Shown: positions 16,229-24,784 of the stretch, piece after piece
Numbering within the stretch: position 1 is the stretch's first letter
How the letters are laid out: every line of letters starts with the position of its first letter
Source: Thiomicrospira cyclica ALM1
GTDB lineage: Bacteria; Pseudomonadota; Gammaproteobacteria; Thiomicrospirales; Thiomicrospiraceae
Length of the DNA: 64,000 bases
Direction: 5' to 3'
Assembly (NCBI RefSeq): GCF_000214825.1
Contig: NC_015581.1
Location: 682,001-746,000, forward strand
Notes under the pieces: model-generated
What the model saw: only the letters and a program-made list of their open reading frames with translations
What the model was told of the DNA's origin: nothing
Databases searched by the model: none
Translations under genes and position numbers: made by a program

Positions 16229-16436
16229 TGAAATTCTGACTGTTATGGTCTTATTTTTTATCTATAAGACAGCCAAAATAACCGTCATCAATATAAGCCT
16301 GTAAATTAAAGTTAGGAATAAGCTGGGCAAATTTTCGACTATTAAATAAGGCAATGTGATTACTTGATAGTGTTAAGTCTAATGCGCTAGTGTTAGACTA
16401 AATTAAACAATAAATCTCTTGCCTTGGATTAATACA

Positions 16437-17081
16437 ATGGAATATGCAGAGCTAAAACGAAAACATAAAGCACAGCAAGAAAGGCTACCGGAGACTACCA
16501 ATATTCGGCTTCATCGTGCTTTGAAGTGGTTGGCTCGATCGGAGCAAGAAACTGATGACGATGATGCTCAGTTCATTTTTCTTTGGATCGCTTTTAATGC
16601 AGCCTATGCCGAAGAGCTAGGGCATCAGCGTAGTGAGCGCGAGAGTTTAAACAAGTTTTTTAACAAACTTGTGACGCTTGATAGCTCGCATCGTATTTAT
16701 CAACTTTTCTTCAAATCCTTCTCAAACCAGGTGCGAACCTTAATCGAAAATAAGTTTATTTTTGAGCCCTTTTGGAAAGCGCTACGCGAGCATGATAGTT
16801 CGGAGGAATGGAAAAAAAGATTTGAGTCCAGTAAAAGAGATGCATTGATTAAGCTCATGCAAAATGATACTCCAGCGGTGTTATCAATTGTCTTTGATCG
16901 CCTGTATGTATTGCGCAATCAATTGATACACGGGGGCGCCACTTGGAATTCTGAGGTTAATCGACAGCAAGTAAAAGACGGACGTCAGCTCATGCAGCTT
17001 TTTGTCCCCTTAATGATTGATATTATGCTCGATGCGGGTAATGTTGATTTTGGTGCGTTGACTTATCCCGTTGTTAGATAA
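16437..17081 (+). CDS. HEPN-like protein with R-N-x3-H motif
   Basis: A 214-residue protein, mostly helical, with an RNQLIH motif near residues 160-165. That is the R-x4-6-H signature of HEPN ribonucleases. The N-terminus (YAELKRKHKAQQERLPETTNIRLHRALKWLARSE) is typical of a group of HEPN-like hypothetical proteins near restriction and defence genes. The ATG at 16437 is preferred to a TTG six codons upstream; neither has a good ribosome-binding site. It is followed by an amidohydrolase relic and a Cas4-like nuclease gene in the same direction. RNase-based abortive infection is a reasonable hypothesis, but no paired MNT antitoxin is present. Confidence 0.7.
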   Translation: MEYAELKRKHKAQQERLPETTNIRLHRALKWLARSEQETDDDDAQFIFLWIAFNAAYAEELGHQRSERESLNKFFNKLVTLDSSHRIYQLFFKSFSNQVRTLIENKFIFEPFWKALREHDSSEEWKKRFESSKRDALIKLMQNDTPAVLSIVFDRLYVLRNQLIHGGATWNSEVNRQQVKDGRQLMQLFVPLMIDIMLDAGNVDFGALTYPVVR

Positions 17082-17097
17082 TCTCTCCAGTTGTACG

Positions 17098-17160
17098 GGG
17101 GTGCCCGTGCATTACCCTGATTGACCACGATTGCCGCTTATGAGCAGAGCAATAATCAAT
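17098..17160 (+). pseudogene. Internally deleted copy of the N-formylglutamate amidohydrolase gene
   Basis: Positions 17102-17122 match 14619-14639 exactly for 21 bp (encoding MPVHYPD in the intact gene). The following codons read IAAYEQ, as in the last ten residues of the intact protein (IAAYEQGDGHGL). The roughly 590 bp between these points in the intact gene are missing. It is therefore a relic of a second, similar amidohydrolase gene. Confidence 0.6.
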
Positions 17161-17204
17161 CCGTATGGGTGATTTACAAAGTTAGTACAAAAAAGGATGC
17201 TCTG

Positions 17205-18665
17205 ATGCTCTCAAAATCTCAATATATTCGCGGTTTACAATGCCATAAGTCCCTTTGGTTATTAAAACATCGTCCTGAATTGCGAGCAAAACCCGATGCA
17301 GAAGAACAAGCCTTATTTGATACAGGTAATACAGTCGGCGATTTAGCTTGCCAGCTTTTTCCCGGTGGGGTTGAGATTAAGTTCGACCCGCAGAGCTTTG
17401 ATGACATGATTGAACAAACTCGCCAACTAATAGCGGATGGTGTTGAGGTGATCTATGAAGCGGCCTTCAAGCAAAATGGCATTTTTGCGATGGCTGATAT
17501 TCTGGTTAAAAACGGCGATGTTTGGGATGTGTATGAAGTTAAATCCTCGACTAGTGTTAAAGGTTATCACTATAACGATGCCGCTGTGCAATGGGTTGCG
17601 CTGTCAGAGGTTTTAACGCTTGGGCGTATTCATATCGTTCACCTTAACAATCAATACATTCGACAAGGCGAGTTGGATATTCAGCAACTTTTTACGATAG
17701 ATGACATTACCGCGAACGTGCTGACATTAGTGGATGGCGTGCCCGAATATCTAGCGGAAATGGAGGCCATGTTAAAAGCCGATGAACCGCAAATTTTAAT
17801 TGGCACTCATTGCGATGATCCACATAGTTGCGACTTTAAAAGCCATTGCTGGCAAGACGTGCCAGACGTTTCCGTGTTTAACCTTTATCGCATGAACGCG
17901 GCGAAAAAGTTTGATTTATACCATCGAGGTATTGTGCAGTATACCGACATCCCATCCACCGAACCACTTAGTTCGGTGCAACGCATTCAAGTTGAAACTG
18001 CTAGTAGCGGTCAGCCATTAATTCAGCCGCAGATCGTCAAGGACTTTGTGGACGATTTAACTTATCCGCTACACTTTTTTGACTTTGAAACCTTTATGGA
18101 GGCTATTCCCCGTTTTGACGGTCAAAAGCCCTTTATGCAAATGCCATTTCAATATTCACTGCATATCCTGCACGAAAATGGTGAGCTAATCCATAAAGAA
18201 TATCTTGGTGATGAATTTAGTGACCCACGACCAGACCTGGTGGTACAAATGATTCAAGACTTAGGTGAGCAGGGCAGTATTATCGCGTTTAACCAAAGCT
18301 TTGAAATCAGTCGAATTAAAGAGCTAGCGCGCGATTTTAAAGACTATAAACCAGGCCTGCTAGAGCTGATTCCGCGTTTTAAAGACCTGATTGTACCGTT
18401 TAGAAACCTTGGTTATTACCACCCGGATTTTAACGGCAGTTTCTCGATTAAATCGCTATTGCCAGCGATGTTCCCCAACGATCCAGAACTCGACTACAAA
18501 CAACTCGACATCCAAAACGGCGGTATGGCGATGGATGCTTTTGCTAATCTGAGTCGTTTAAAGGACCCGGATCACCGTGACACTATCCGCCAAGCCCTAT
18601 TGGACTATTGCCGATTGGATACCTTGGCGATGGTGAGGATTTATCAAAGTTTACATAAGATTTAG
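17205..18665 (+). CDS. Cas4-like nuclease fused to a DUF2779 domain
   Basis: A 486-residue protein. The N-terminal half is a Cas4/PD-(D/E)XK-type nuclease: RGLQCHKSLWLL near 8-19, WDVYEVKSSTSVKG near 107-120, and cysteines in CDDPHSC and HCW near 204-217 suggesting an Fe-S cluster. The C-terminal half is DUF2779, an RNase H-fold exonuclease-like domain: FFDFETFMEAIP near 291-302, FNQSFEISRI near 365 and YCRLDTLAMVRIY near 468-480. The ATG at 17205 has AAGGA 8 nt upstream; the longer frame from 17121 reads through an amidohydrolase relic. It lies 11 bp before mcrB, so it is probably part of the McrBC operon. Confidence 0.8.
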   Translation: MLSKSQYIRGLQCHKSLWLLKHRPELRAKPDAEEQALFDTGNTVGDLACQLFPGGVEIKFDPQSFDDMIEQTRQLIADGVEVIYEAAFKQNGIFAMADILVKNGDVWDVYEVKSSTSVKGYHYNDAAVQWVALSEVLTLGRIHIVHLNNQYIRQGELDIQQLFTIDDITANVLTLVDGVPEYLAEMEAMLKADEPQILIGTHCDDPHSCDFKSHCWQDVPDVSVFNLYRMNAAKKFDLYHRGIVQYTDIPSTEPLSSVQRIQVETASSGQPLIQPQIVKDFVDDLTYPLHFFDFETFMEAIPRFDGQKPFMQMPFQYSLHILHENGELIHKEYLGDEFSDPRPDLVVQMIQDLGEQGSIIAFNQSFEISRIKELARDFKDYKPGLLELIPRFKDLIVPFRNLGYYHPDFNGSFSIKSLLPAMFPNDPELDYKQLDIQNGGMAMDAFANLSRLKDPDHRDTIRQALLDYCRLDTLAMVRIYQSLHKI

Positions 18666-18676
18666 GAAAATAGAAA

Positions 18677-20350
18677 ATGACTAATATAAAAGAATTGTAC
18701 GAACAGTTTAAAAATATTCAAGACAGTTGTGAACAATTTAATGAATTTAAAGCAATAGCAGAATTTAAAAAAGAAAATTTAGAAAATTTGACTTTGGAAA
18801 AGTATACAAACATTTTGTCTGAAAGTGATGATACTAAATATTTAACTTGGTGGATTGAGAGGGGAACAGATAAGTGTGGAAAATTCCGAACAGCAAGTTC
18901 ATATGCTTATGGGGTTTATAAAGTTAATCACGAAAATACTCCGAAAGTGTTTAAGAGTAATCCCAAAGAGTGGCAAAATAAAGCAGAATCGGGGTATCGT
19001 AGCGTAACTATAAAAAATGAACCTAAAGACAAGTTTCTCAAACAAAAAGAAGCGGAGGAGTATTTTAATGATCAAATTAAACCTAAATTGGTATCCCTTT
19101 CAAAGAGTGAAGATTTAGAAAGTTTCGATAAGGGCGATCTTCAGATAAGTTTCTGCCGAAAGGTAGCTTATCTTTATAATCCCGATCAGTTACTTCCAAT
19201 ATATAGTAAAGATGTAATCCTTTCGATTGCACAGTTTTTAGATGAGCAATCTAGTGACTCTAGTACAACACTTAAACAGGATGTTGAAGAACGGTTGGAT
19301 AAGATAAAAATCACAGTTCCCATTTTAAATAAATTAAAAGAAATTTTAGAAATCGAAAAACTTGACTTTACACATACACAGAAGTTAGGTGCATTTTTAT
19401 GGCACTACTTTGGAAACCAAGTTCCTTTCGCTAAAAACACTATTTTTTATGGTGCGCCAGGCACAGGTAAAACCTTTTCTGTGGTTGAAAGTGTTAAGCA
19501 GAAAATAGCCGTTGAAGGTGGTTGTTATGAAATGGTTCAATTTCATCCAAGTTTTAGCTATGAGGACTTCATTGACGGGCTAAAGCCTAAGTTAGCGGGC
19601 AACAATGTTGAGTTAAAGTTGAGAAACGGGGTATTTAAAGCGTTTTGTATTAAAGCCACCAAAGCACTTATTGAATTTAGAAAGGCATCAAAAAATCAAA
19701 AAACTGAGCCGCCAAAATATTACTTCATCGTTGATGAAGTCAATCGAGCCGATTTATCCGCTGTATTTGGTGAGGTTTTGTCTTGTTTAGAAGACGATAA
19801 GCGTATCGATTTTGATGAACAAGGTCATTTGATTAAAGGCTTAACCCTTTCTACCCAAAACAGCTATCTTATTGAAAGCCCCGATGATGCGGTTTACACC
19901 GATAAATCAGGGAGTCATCTGTTTGGTATCCCATCGAACATTGTTTTTATTGGCACGATGAATGATATTGACCGGAGTGTGGATACCTTCGATTTTGCCT
20001 TACGTCGGCGATTCACTTGGATTTATAAAGGTTTCGATGAGGATGTACTTGCTGAGTGCGAAGAACTAAAAAACATCGATACCGAGAGATATATAGACTC
20101 CTGTAAAAAGTTAAACAAATTTATTGCTGACGACTTGGAGTTGGGGCGTTCTTATGAGATAGGTCATGCCTATTTTATGAAGGTTGAGGTTAAGGGGAAG
20201 GGGGAGCAAGTAACGAAGGCTGCAAAAGAAAAATTATTCGATCGTCATTTGTCACCATTAATTGAAGAATATTTGCGCTCAGAATTTTCCGCCAAAGATA
20301 TTGCCCAAAAGTTAAAAGAGGCAAGAAGTAAATTTGTAGGCGAGGGTTAA
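18677..20350 (+). CDS. mcrB: McrB-like AAA+ GTPase of a type IV restriction system
   Basis: A 557-residue motor protein for modification-dependent restriction. An N-terminal region of about 240 residues, which would recognise modified DNA, is followed by the McrB AAA+ module: Walker A FYGAPGTGKT near 257, QFHPSFSYEDFIDG near 291 and the Walker-B-like FIVDEVNRADLSAVFGE near 353. The GTP-recognition stretch GTMNDIDRS near 426 and RRRFTW near 444 complete it. It lies 11 bp after the Cas4-DUF2779 gene, and the mcrC ATG follows two bases after the stop. Its N-terminal half is more AT-rich than its neighbours, consistent with exchange of the specificity domain. Confidence 0.9.
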   Translation: MTNIKELYEQFKNIQDSCEQFNEFKAIAEFKKENLENLTLEKYTNILSESDDTKYLTWWIERGTDKCGKFRTASSYAYGVYKVNHENTPKVFKSNPKEWQNKAESGYRSVTIKNEPKDKFLKQKEAEEYFNDQIKPKLVSLSKSEDLESFDKGDLQISFCRKVAYLYNPDQLLPIYSKDVILSIAQFLDEQSSDSSTTLKQDVEERLDKIKITVPILNKLKEILEIEKLDFTHTQKLGAFLWHYFGNQVPFAKNTIFYGAPGTGKTFSVVESVKQKIAVEGGCYEMVQFHPSFSYEDFIDGLKPKLAGNNVELKLRNGVFKAFCIKATKALIEFRKASKNQKTEPPKYYFIVDEVNRADLSAVFGEVLSCLEDDKRIDFDEQGHLIKGLTLSTQNSYLIESPDDAVYTDKSGSHLFGIPSNIVFIGTMNDIDRSVDTFDFALRRRFTWIYKGFDEDVLAECEELKNIDTERYIDSCKKLNKFIADDLELGRSYEIGHAYFMKVEVKGKGEQVTKAAKEKLFDRHLSPLIEEYLRSEFSAKDIAQKLKEARSKFVGEG

Positions 20351-20352
20351 TA

Positions 20353-21762
20353 ATGGCAACGCTATCAGTTGTCGATAATTTTCTTTCCGGTATGTCCAAT
20401 CCCGATGGATTTAAATCATCGGCACAAAAAAAATTGGACTTTTTTTTGGACGTTGGCACATTTCGCCAACTGCCAAATTGTCGTCTATTATCATTCAGGC
20501 AGAATGAAGATAAATATGACGATGACGATTTGATTTTATCAATTCGCCAAAAAGCGATACCGTCTCAAGAGCAAGAGCCTAACTGGCATATTCAATCAGG
20601 AAATTATGTCGGTTATATACAAACCAAGGGTCATTCAATCGAGATTAAATCTCGGTTTTCAGAACCATTTTTACAGCGTATGTTACAGGCTGTGAATAAT
20701 GTTTACTTGGCGGATATTGATGGCGCTCAAACCACACCAATCGACTATGCGCGATTTTTACTCTATACCCTGTTTATCCAAAAGCTGGAAAAAGCTTTTT
20801 TACTTGGGCTGCCGAAGGTTTATCAGATTAAACACCATCATGAAGCCGGCTTAAAAGGTAGGGTTTATATAGCGGGCATGATTAAGCGTGATATGCCCTA
20901 CAAGGGTAAGCTATCTTCTCAGCAGCGAGTGCGGGCGGTGGATGAAGCCATCATTTCTGTCTTGAATATTGCTGTAAAGCGGGTGTTTAATGAATACAAG
21001 CAAGCGGCACAAAATATTCGCCATGTATCAACAGCATTGCGCCAGCTTAATCCGAAAAAATTGCAAAAAGAAACCATGGCCAATGCATTGAGCTCAAAGG
21101 CGTTGAGTAATCCAATCTTTGCCCCTTACAAGCAAGTATTAAGCTTGGCTAAGCTGATAATAGAACAGCAATCAGTTAAGCCAGCAAGAAGCGAAAAATC
21201 AAAAAGTTATGGATTTTTAGTGAATGTAGCTGAACTCTTTGAGCTGTATGTTAAATCACTATTGCAAAAAAACTTCCCCGATTGGTCGGTCGATTCACCC
21301 AAAATTAAGCTGTATAAAAACCAGTTTTATTCACGCCATATTATTCCCGACATTGTGATGCGAAAGGGCAATAAGGTGGCGGTTTTTGATACTAAATACA
21401 AACGTATGAACTATAAAGGTACGAATCAAAACGGCATGGGTGATGTTGATCGGTCGGACTTTTTTCAAATCCATACTTATATGAGCTACTACCAATCACA
21501 ACCTGGCATTGAGTTTATCGGCGGCGGCTTGCTTTACCCTTTGTCAAAACCGTATGATTCCAACAAGTGTTTTTCATCCCAACTGCTTAATGAGCACCAG
21601 GCCTGGTTTTGTGTTGATGGTATTGAAATACCGCAAACATTAAATAGTTCGGATGTGGTAGAAACAGGTAAATCAGAAAATCAAATTGCTGATTTAATAT
21701 GCGCTGAGCGGGCTTTTATAGCACGCTTGAAGCAACGCCTAGAGGATGCTTGGAATGACTAA
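20353..21762 (+). CDS. mcrC: McrC-like nuclease subunit
   Basis: A 469-residue partner of McrB. The N-terminal half carries the McrC fold (GYIQTKGHSIEIKSRF near 97-112). The C-terminal endonuclease core shows the PD-(D/E)XK signature IIPDIVMRKGNKVAVFDTKYK near residues 332-352, where D, D and K would bind the metal. It starts two bases after the mcrB stop. The 3' end overlaps the start of the HAD-phosphatase gene by eight bases, so the operon continues. The McrB-McrC complex cuts DNA carrying modified cytosines or related marks. Confidence 0.9.
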   Translation: MATLSVVDNFLSGMSNPDGFKSSAQKKLDFFLDVGTFRQLPNCRLLSFRQNEDKYDDDDLILSIRQKAIPSQEQEPNWHIQSGNYVGYIQTKGHSIEIKSRFSEPFLQRMLQAVNNVYLADIDGAQTTPIDYARFLLYTLFIQKLEKAFLLGLPKVYQIKHHHEAGLKGRVYIAGMIKRDMPYKGKLSSQQRVRAVDEAIISVLNIAVKRVFNEYKQAAQNIRHVSTALRQLNPKKLQKETMANALSSKALSNPIFAPYKQVLSLAKLIIEQQSVKPARSEKSKSYGFLVNVAELFELYVKSLLQKNFPDWSVDSPKIKLYKNQFYSRHIIPDIVMRKGNKVAVFDTKYKRMNYKGTNQNGMGDVDRSDFFQIHTYMSYYQSQPGIEFIGGGLLYPLSKPYDSNKCFSSQLLNEHQAWFCVDGIEIPQTLNSSDVVETGKSENQIADLICAERAFIARLKQRLEDAWND

Positions 21763-22558
21763 ACCCTTTGTAATCGTGTATGACTTTGATGGCACTTTAG
21801 CGCCCGGCAATATGCAGGAGTATGACTTTATTCCAGCATTGGGTGTGGATGTGCCAAGTTTTTGGCAGCAAGCGGGTGAGCTGGCGAAACAACAGGAAGC
21901 AGACCAAATATTGGCCTATATGCAGTTGATGGTGCATGAGGCGCAATATAAGCGTGTTCAAATTCGTAAAGCCGATTTTGAAAAATTTGGTGCCAAGATT
22001 CGGTTTTTTGAAGGGGTAGAGGACTGGTTTGAGCGCATCAATGCCTATGGCAAAGCGCGGGGCATTGAAGTGCAGCATTTTATCGTGTCATCGGGTTTGC
22101 GCGAAATGATTGCCGGTACGCCGATAGCCAAGTACTTCACCAAAATCTATGCCTCCGGTTTTATGTACGACCACCATGATGTCGCAATTTGGCCTGCGCT
22201 TGCCGTTAATTACACCACGAAAACACAATACTTATTTCGCATTAGTAAAGGTAGTTTGGAAGTCTATGACAACTCCAAAATAAACAAGTACGTACCACCC
22301 GAAGAACGCCCTGTGCCTTTTACCAATATGGTGTTTATCGGAGATGGCGAAACCGATATTCCGTCCATGCGATTGCTTAAGGATTACGGCGGGCACTCAA
22401 TTGCGGTTTACAACCCCCAAACACATCAAGCCTGCCATGTAAACCACTTGTTAGATGAGGGTCGGGTCAACTTGGTTGCGCCTGCCAATTATCGCCAAGA
22501 TAGCAATATTGACCAATGCATCAAAATCCTTATAAATCGGATGAGTAACAAAGGATAA
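21755..22558 (+). CDS. HAD-superfamily phosphatase-like protein
   Basis: A 267-residue haloacid dehalogenase-fold protein. Motif I is VYDFDGTLAP at residues 6-15, motif II is the serine pair in FIVSSGLREM near 109-118, and motif IV is FIGDGETDIPSMRLL near 194-208. The insert between motifs I and II is of the cap type. The ATG at 21755 has AGAGGA 8 nt before it, and an earlier in-frame ATG at 21746 is too close to that site. It overlaps mcrC. A small-molecule or nucleotide phosphatase in a restriction operon is unusual; the substrate is not predictable. Confidence 0.8.
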   Translation: MTKPFVIVYDFDGTLAPGNMQEYDFIPALGVDVPSFWQQAGELAKQQEADQILAYMQLMVHEAQYKRVQIRKADFEKFGAKIRFFEGVEDWFERINAYGKARGIEVQHFIVSSGLREMIAGTPIAKYFTKIYASGFMYDHHDVAIWPALAVNYTTKTQYLFRISKGSLEVYDNSKINKYVPPEERPVPFTNMVFIGDGETDIPSMRLLKDYGGHSIAVYNPQTHQACHVNHLLDEGRVNLVAPANYRQDSNIDQCIKILINRMSNKG

Positions 22559-22561
22559 AGG

Positions 22562-22846
22562 ATGGACTATATAGACATTCTGATCAGTAATTGCCAAATC
22601 GCAAAGTCATTAAAACCTAAGAGTATCTTAACGTTTCGTTTAGATGATATTCACAATCAAAATCTCCATGACATAAAACACGCGATTTACATCATTGAGA
22701 AGTTGGATGCTGATGCAGAGCGTACTTTTAACGCTTTAAAAGAGTATAGCTGCAGCCCGCCTTTGGCAAGCGTGGCGGAAATAATAAATAACGGTGATCA
22801 ATCAAACTCCGCCCTTTTCAATGGGGGCATGCGCTTGAGAATTTAA
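22562..22846 (+). CDS. Unknown 94-aa protein, probably truncated
   Basis: It begins three bases after the HAD gene stop, with the closing AAAGGATAAAGG acting as ribosome-binding site. Residues 1-62 look like a normal folded start (DILISNCQIAKSLKPKSILTF...DIKHAIYIIEKLDADAERTFNAL). The remainder (CSPPLASVAEIINNGDQSNS) looks like out-of-frame sequence, so a frameshift or deletion is likely. The family is not identified. Confidence 0.5.
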   Translation: MDYIDILISNCQIAKSLKPKSILTFRLDDIHNQNLHDIKHAIYIIEKLDADAERTFNALKEYSCSPPLASVAEIINNGDQSNSALFNGGMRLRI

Positions 22847-22853
22847 TATCTTC

Positions 22854-22946
22854 TCGCATGTGCAAGAACTTAAAGATCAAATGCTACTGCGGATAGATGT
22901 GATTGCCAGCGCGCAGGGTAGTCATATCAAAGTCTTGGGGATTTAG
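22854..22946 (+). pseudogene. C-terminal fragment of an unidentified gene
   Basis: A start-less 30-codon frame (HVQELKDQMLLRIDVIASAQ...KVLGI) ends three bases before the convergent dnaQ stop. It looks like the true 3' end of a gene whose middle is lost, perhaps that of the truncated gene just upstream. Confidence 0.35.
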
Positions 22947-22949
22947 GGA

Positions 22950-23654
22950 TTACCAGCGAATCTCCGTATTAGTTTCTTTGGCCAGCTGGGTCAAATAGTC
23001 ACGGTGTGCGGCCAGCTCTTCGTCAGACGGGGTGATAATGCGTAGTTGGGTTTGGGCCTCGGCAGGGTTTGTGAGCCGCGTCTGTGCGGCTGCGCTAGCG
23101 GCGTCTTGTTGATTTTTAAGGCTAAGGCTAACTTGGCCGCCGGTCATCAATAAATAGACATCAGCTAAGATTTCGGCATCTAACAACGCGCCATGCAGGG
23201 TGCGGTTACTGTTATCAACCATTAAGCGTTTGCACAAGGCATCTAATGATGCGCGTTGACCGGGATACATTCGCCGCGCCATTTTAAGGGTATCGGTGAT
23301 TTTACAGTAGTCTTCAATAATGCCCCGAGTATTCGGTTTTAACAGGTTGAGTTCGTGGTTAATGAAGCCAACATCGAAGGGCGCGTTGTGAATGATTAGT
23401 TCGGCGCCTGTTACAAATGCCATAAATTCGTCAACAATTGCGCTAAATACCGGTTTGTCTTTTAAAAATTCATTGGTGATGCCATGCACGTTAATGGCTT
23501 CTTTTTCGACCTCTCGTTCTGGATGAATATACTGATGATAGTAGCTACCGGTAACGCGGCGATCAATCACTTCCACCGCACCAATTTCAATAATGCGGTG
23601 GCCTTTTTTAGGGTCGATACCGGTGGTTTCTGTGTCGAGGATAATCTGGCGCAT
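22950..23654 (-). CDS. dnaQ: DNA polymerase III epsilon subunit (3'-5' proofreading exonuclease)
   Basis: A 234-residue DEDDh exonuclease. Exo I is ILDTETTGID at residues 4-13 and EIGAVEVIDRR follows. Exo II is IIHNAPFDVGFINHEL near 90-105, and Exo III is LHGALLDAEILADVYL near 155-170 with the catalytic H and D. The C-terminal tail would carry the clamp-binding and alpha-binding parts. The ATG at 23654 is chosen because the protein then begins MRQIILDTETTG like its homologues; a TTG four codons upstream is less likely. It is divergent from the SlyD-like gene and marks the return to core genes. Confidence 0.9.
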   Translation of the reverse strand: MRQIILDTETTGIDPKKGHRIIEIGAVEVIDRRVTGSYYHQYIHPEREVEKEAINVHGITNEFLKDKPVFSAIVDEFMAFVTGAELIIHNAPFDVGFINHELNLLKPNTRGIIEDYCKITDTLKMARRMYPGQRASLDALCKRLMVDNSNRTLHGALLDAEILADVYLLMTGGQVSLSLKNQQDAASAAAQTRLTNPAEAQTQLRIITPSDEELAAHRDYLTQLAKETNTEIRW

Positions 23655-23731
23655 AGGGGTTTCCAAATCGAGTAAAATAACGCTAATTTTAGCACGCTTA
23701 CTTTAATTATTTTGGATACAAAGGAATCAAT

Positions 23732-24157
23732 ATGCGAATCAAAAATGGCGCGAAAGTCACATTTCATTATGAATTACGGGACGAAAAAGGGGAGTTATTA
23801 GACTCAACCTTTGAAGTGGAACCAGTGGTTTACATCCATGGCGAAGAAGAAATTATTGAAGGTTTAGAGGACTTTATGGATGGCGAGGAGCCGGGTTTTG
23901 TCGGCAAAACGACCATTGAACCAGAGCTGGCTTATGGCACTGGCCGGGATGATTTAATTGTTATTGCTGGGCCTGAAAATTTTGATGATACAGTAGAGTT
24001 GGTTGAAGGGAGCGTGGTGCAGACCGAAGATCCTGACGGTGAAATTGTTAACTTCCGTATTACCAAAATTTCTGGCGATAAGGTGTTTTTAGATGGGAAT
24101 CACCCTTTGGCTGGCAAGCGCCTAAATTACAAGGTTGAAGTCGTTTCAGTAGAATAG
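23732..24157 (+). CDS. SlyD/FkpB-like FKBP-type peptidyl-prolyl isomerase
   Basis: A 141-residue FKBP-fold isomerase with an inserted chaperone flap (IF domain). Seen are VTFHYELRDEKGELLDST near 9-26, VYIHGEEEIIEGLEDFMDG near 33-51, and the IF-domain region from about 66 to 125. NHPLAGKRLNYKVEVVSVE closes the fold. The histidine-rich metal-binding tail of SlyD is missing, so it is closer to FkpB/SlpA-like short forms. AAGGAATC lies before the ATG. The gene is followed 8 bp later by a DUF3087 gene, probably in one transcript. Confidence 0.85.
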   Translation: MRIKNGAKVTFHYELRDEKGELLDSTFEVEPVVYIHGEEEIIEGLEDFMDGEEPGFVGKTTIEPELAYGTGRDDLIVIAGPENFDDTVELVEGSVVQTEDPDGEIVNFRITKISGDKVFLDGNHPLAGKRLNYKVEVVSVE

Positions 24158-24165
24158 GAGTCGGT

Positions 24166-24702
24166 ATGTTTCAGATTCAAGATATGGATCCGAAGGTCTA
24201 TCGGACCAACACCCGTAATGCGACTATTCGGATAATGGCGTTATTTATTGTGGTCGGATTTAGCACCTCCTACGGGTTTTACAGTTTATTTGATAATCCG
24301 CACAACCCATTAACCCTGCAAATTATCGGCGCATTAATCGGCTTGGCATTGGTGTTTTGGATTACTGCTAAGTTTTTTAAAGACAAGCCGTGGATGGCTG
24401 AAGCCATGTATGGCTGGCAGCTAAAACGTAGCTTAATGCACATTACCAATGCGATGCGTCAACTCCAAGAGAAGGTGGAAGCGGGTGATGTAGAAGCCAT
24501 GAAAATCCTGCGTTTTTATCATCTAGGGGTGACCCAAATGTATACGCTGGAGCAAAACACCAGTGGGTTGATTGATCTTAAAGCTGAAAAAGAGCAGTTA
24601 GCAGGCAAAATGCAAGAACTGGGCTTGGATACCGAACAAACAACTTTTGAGCTGGCCAAACTTAAAGCCGTGGTGGGCGAATCTAAATCAATTAATGACT
24701 AA
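24166..24702 (+). CDS. DUF3087 membrane protein
   Basis: A 178-residue protein with two transmembrane helices (residues about 22-42 and 52-70) followed by a cytoplasmic helical region with coiled-coil character (AMRQLQEKVEAGDVEAMKILRFYHLGVTQMYTLEQN near 100-135). These features match the DUF3087 family of gammaproteobacteria. AGGAG precedes the ATG. It is probably cotranscribed with the upstream isomerase. Function is unknown. Confidence 0.75.
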   Translation: MFQIQDMDPKVYRTNTRNATIRIMALFIVVGFSTSYGFYSLFDNPHNPLTLQIIGALIGLALVFWITAKFFKDKPWMAEAMYGWQLKRSLMHITNAMRQLQEKVEAGDVEAMKILRFYHLGVTQMYTLEQNTSGLIDLKAEKEQLAGKMQELGLDTEQTTFELAKLKAVVGESKSIND

Positions 24703-24784
24703 TTCCAAGCACCTTAACAGCTGCTAACCCATCGGTCAGTGGTTGCCCAAATTTATAATTCATGATGAGACCCTCAAAAATTCC

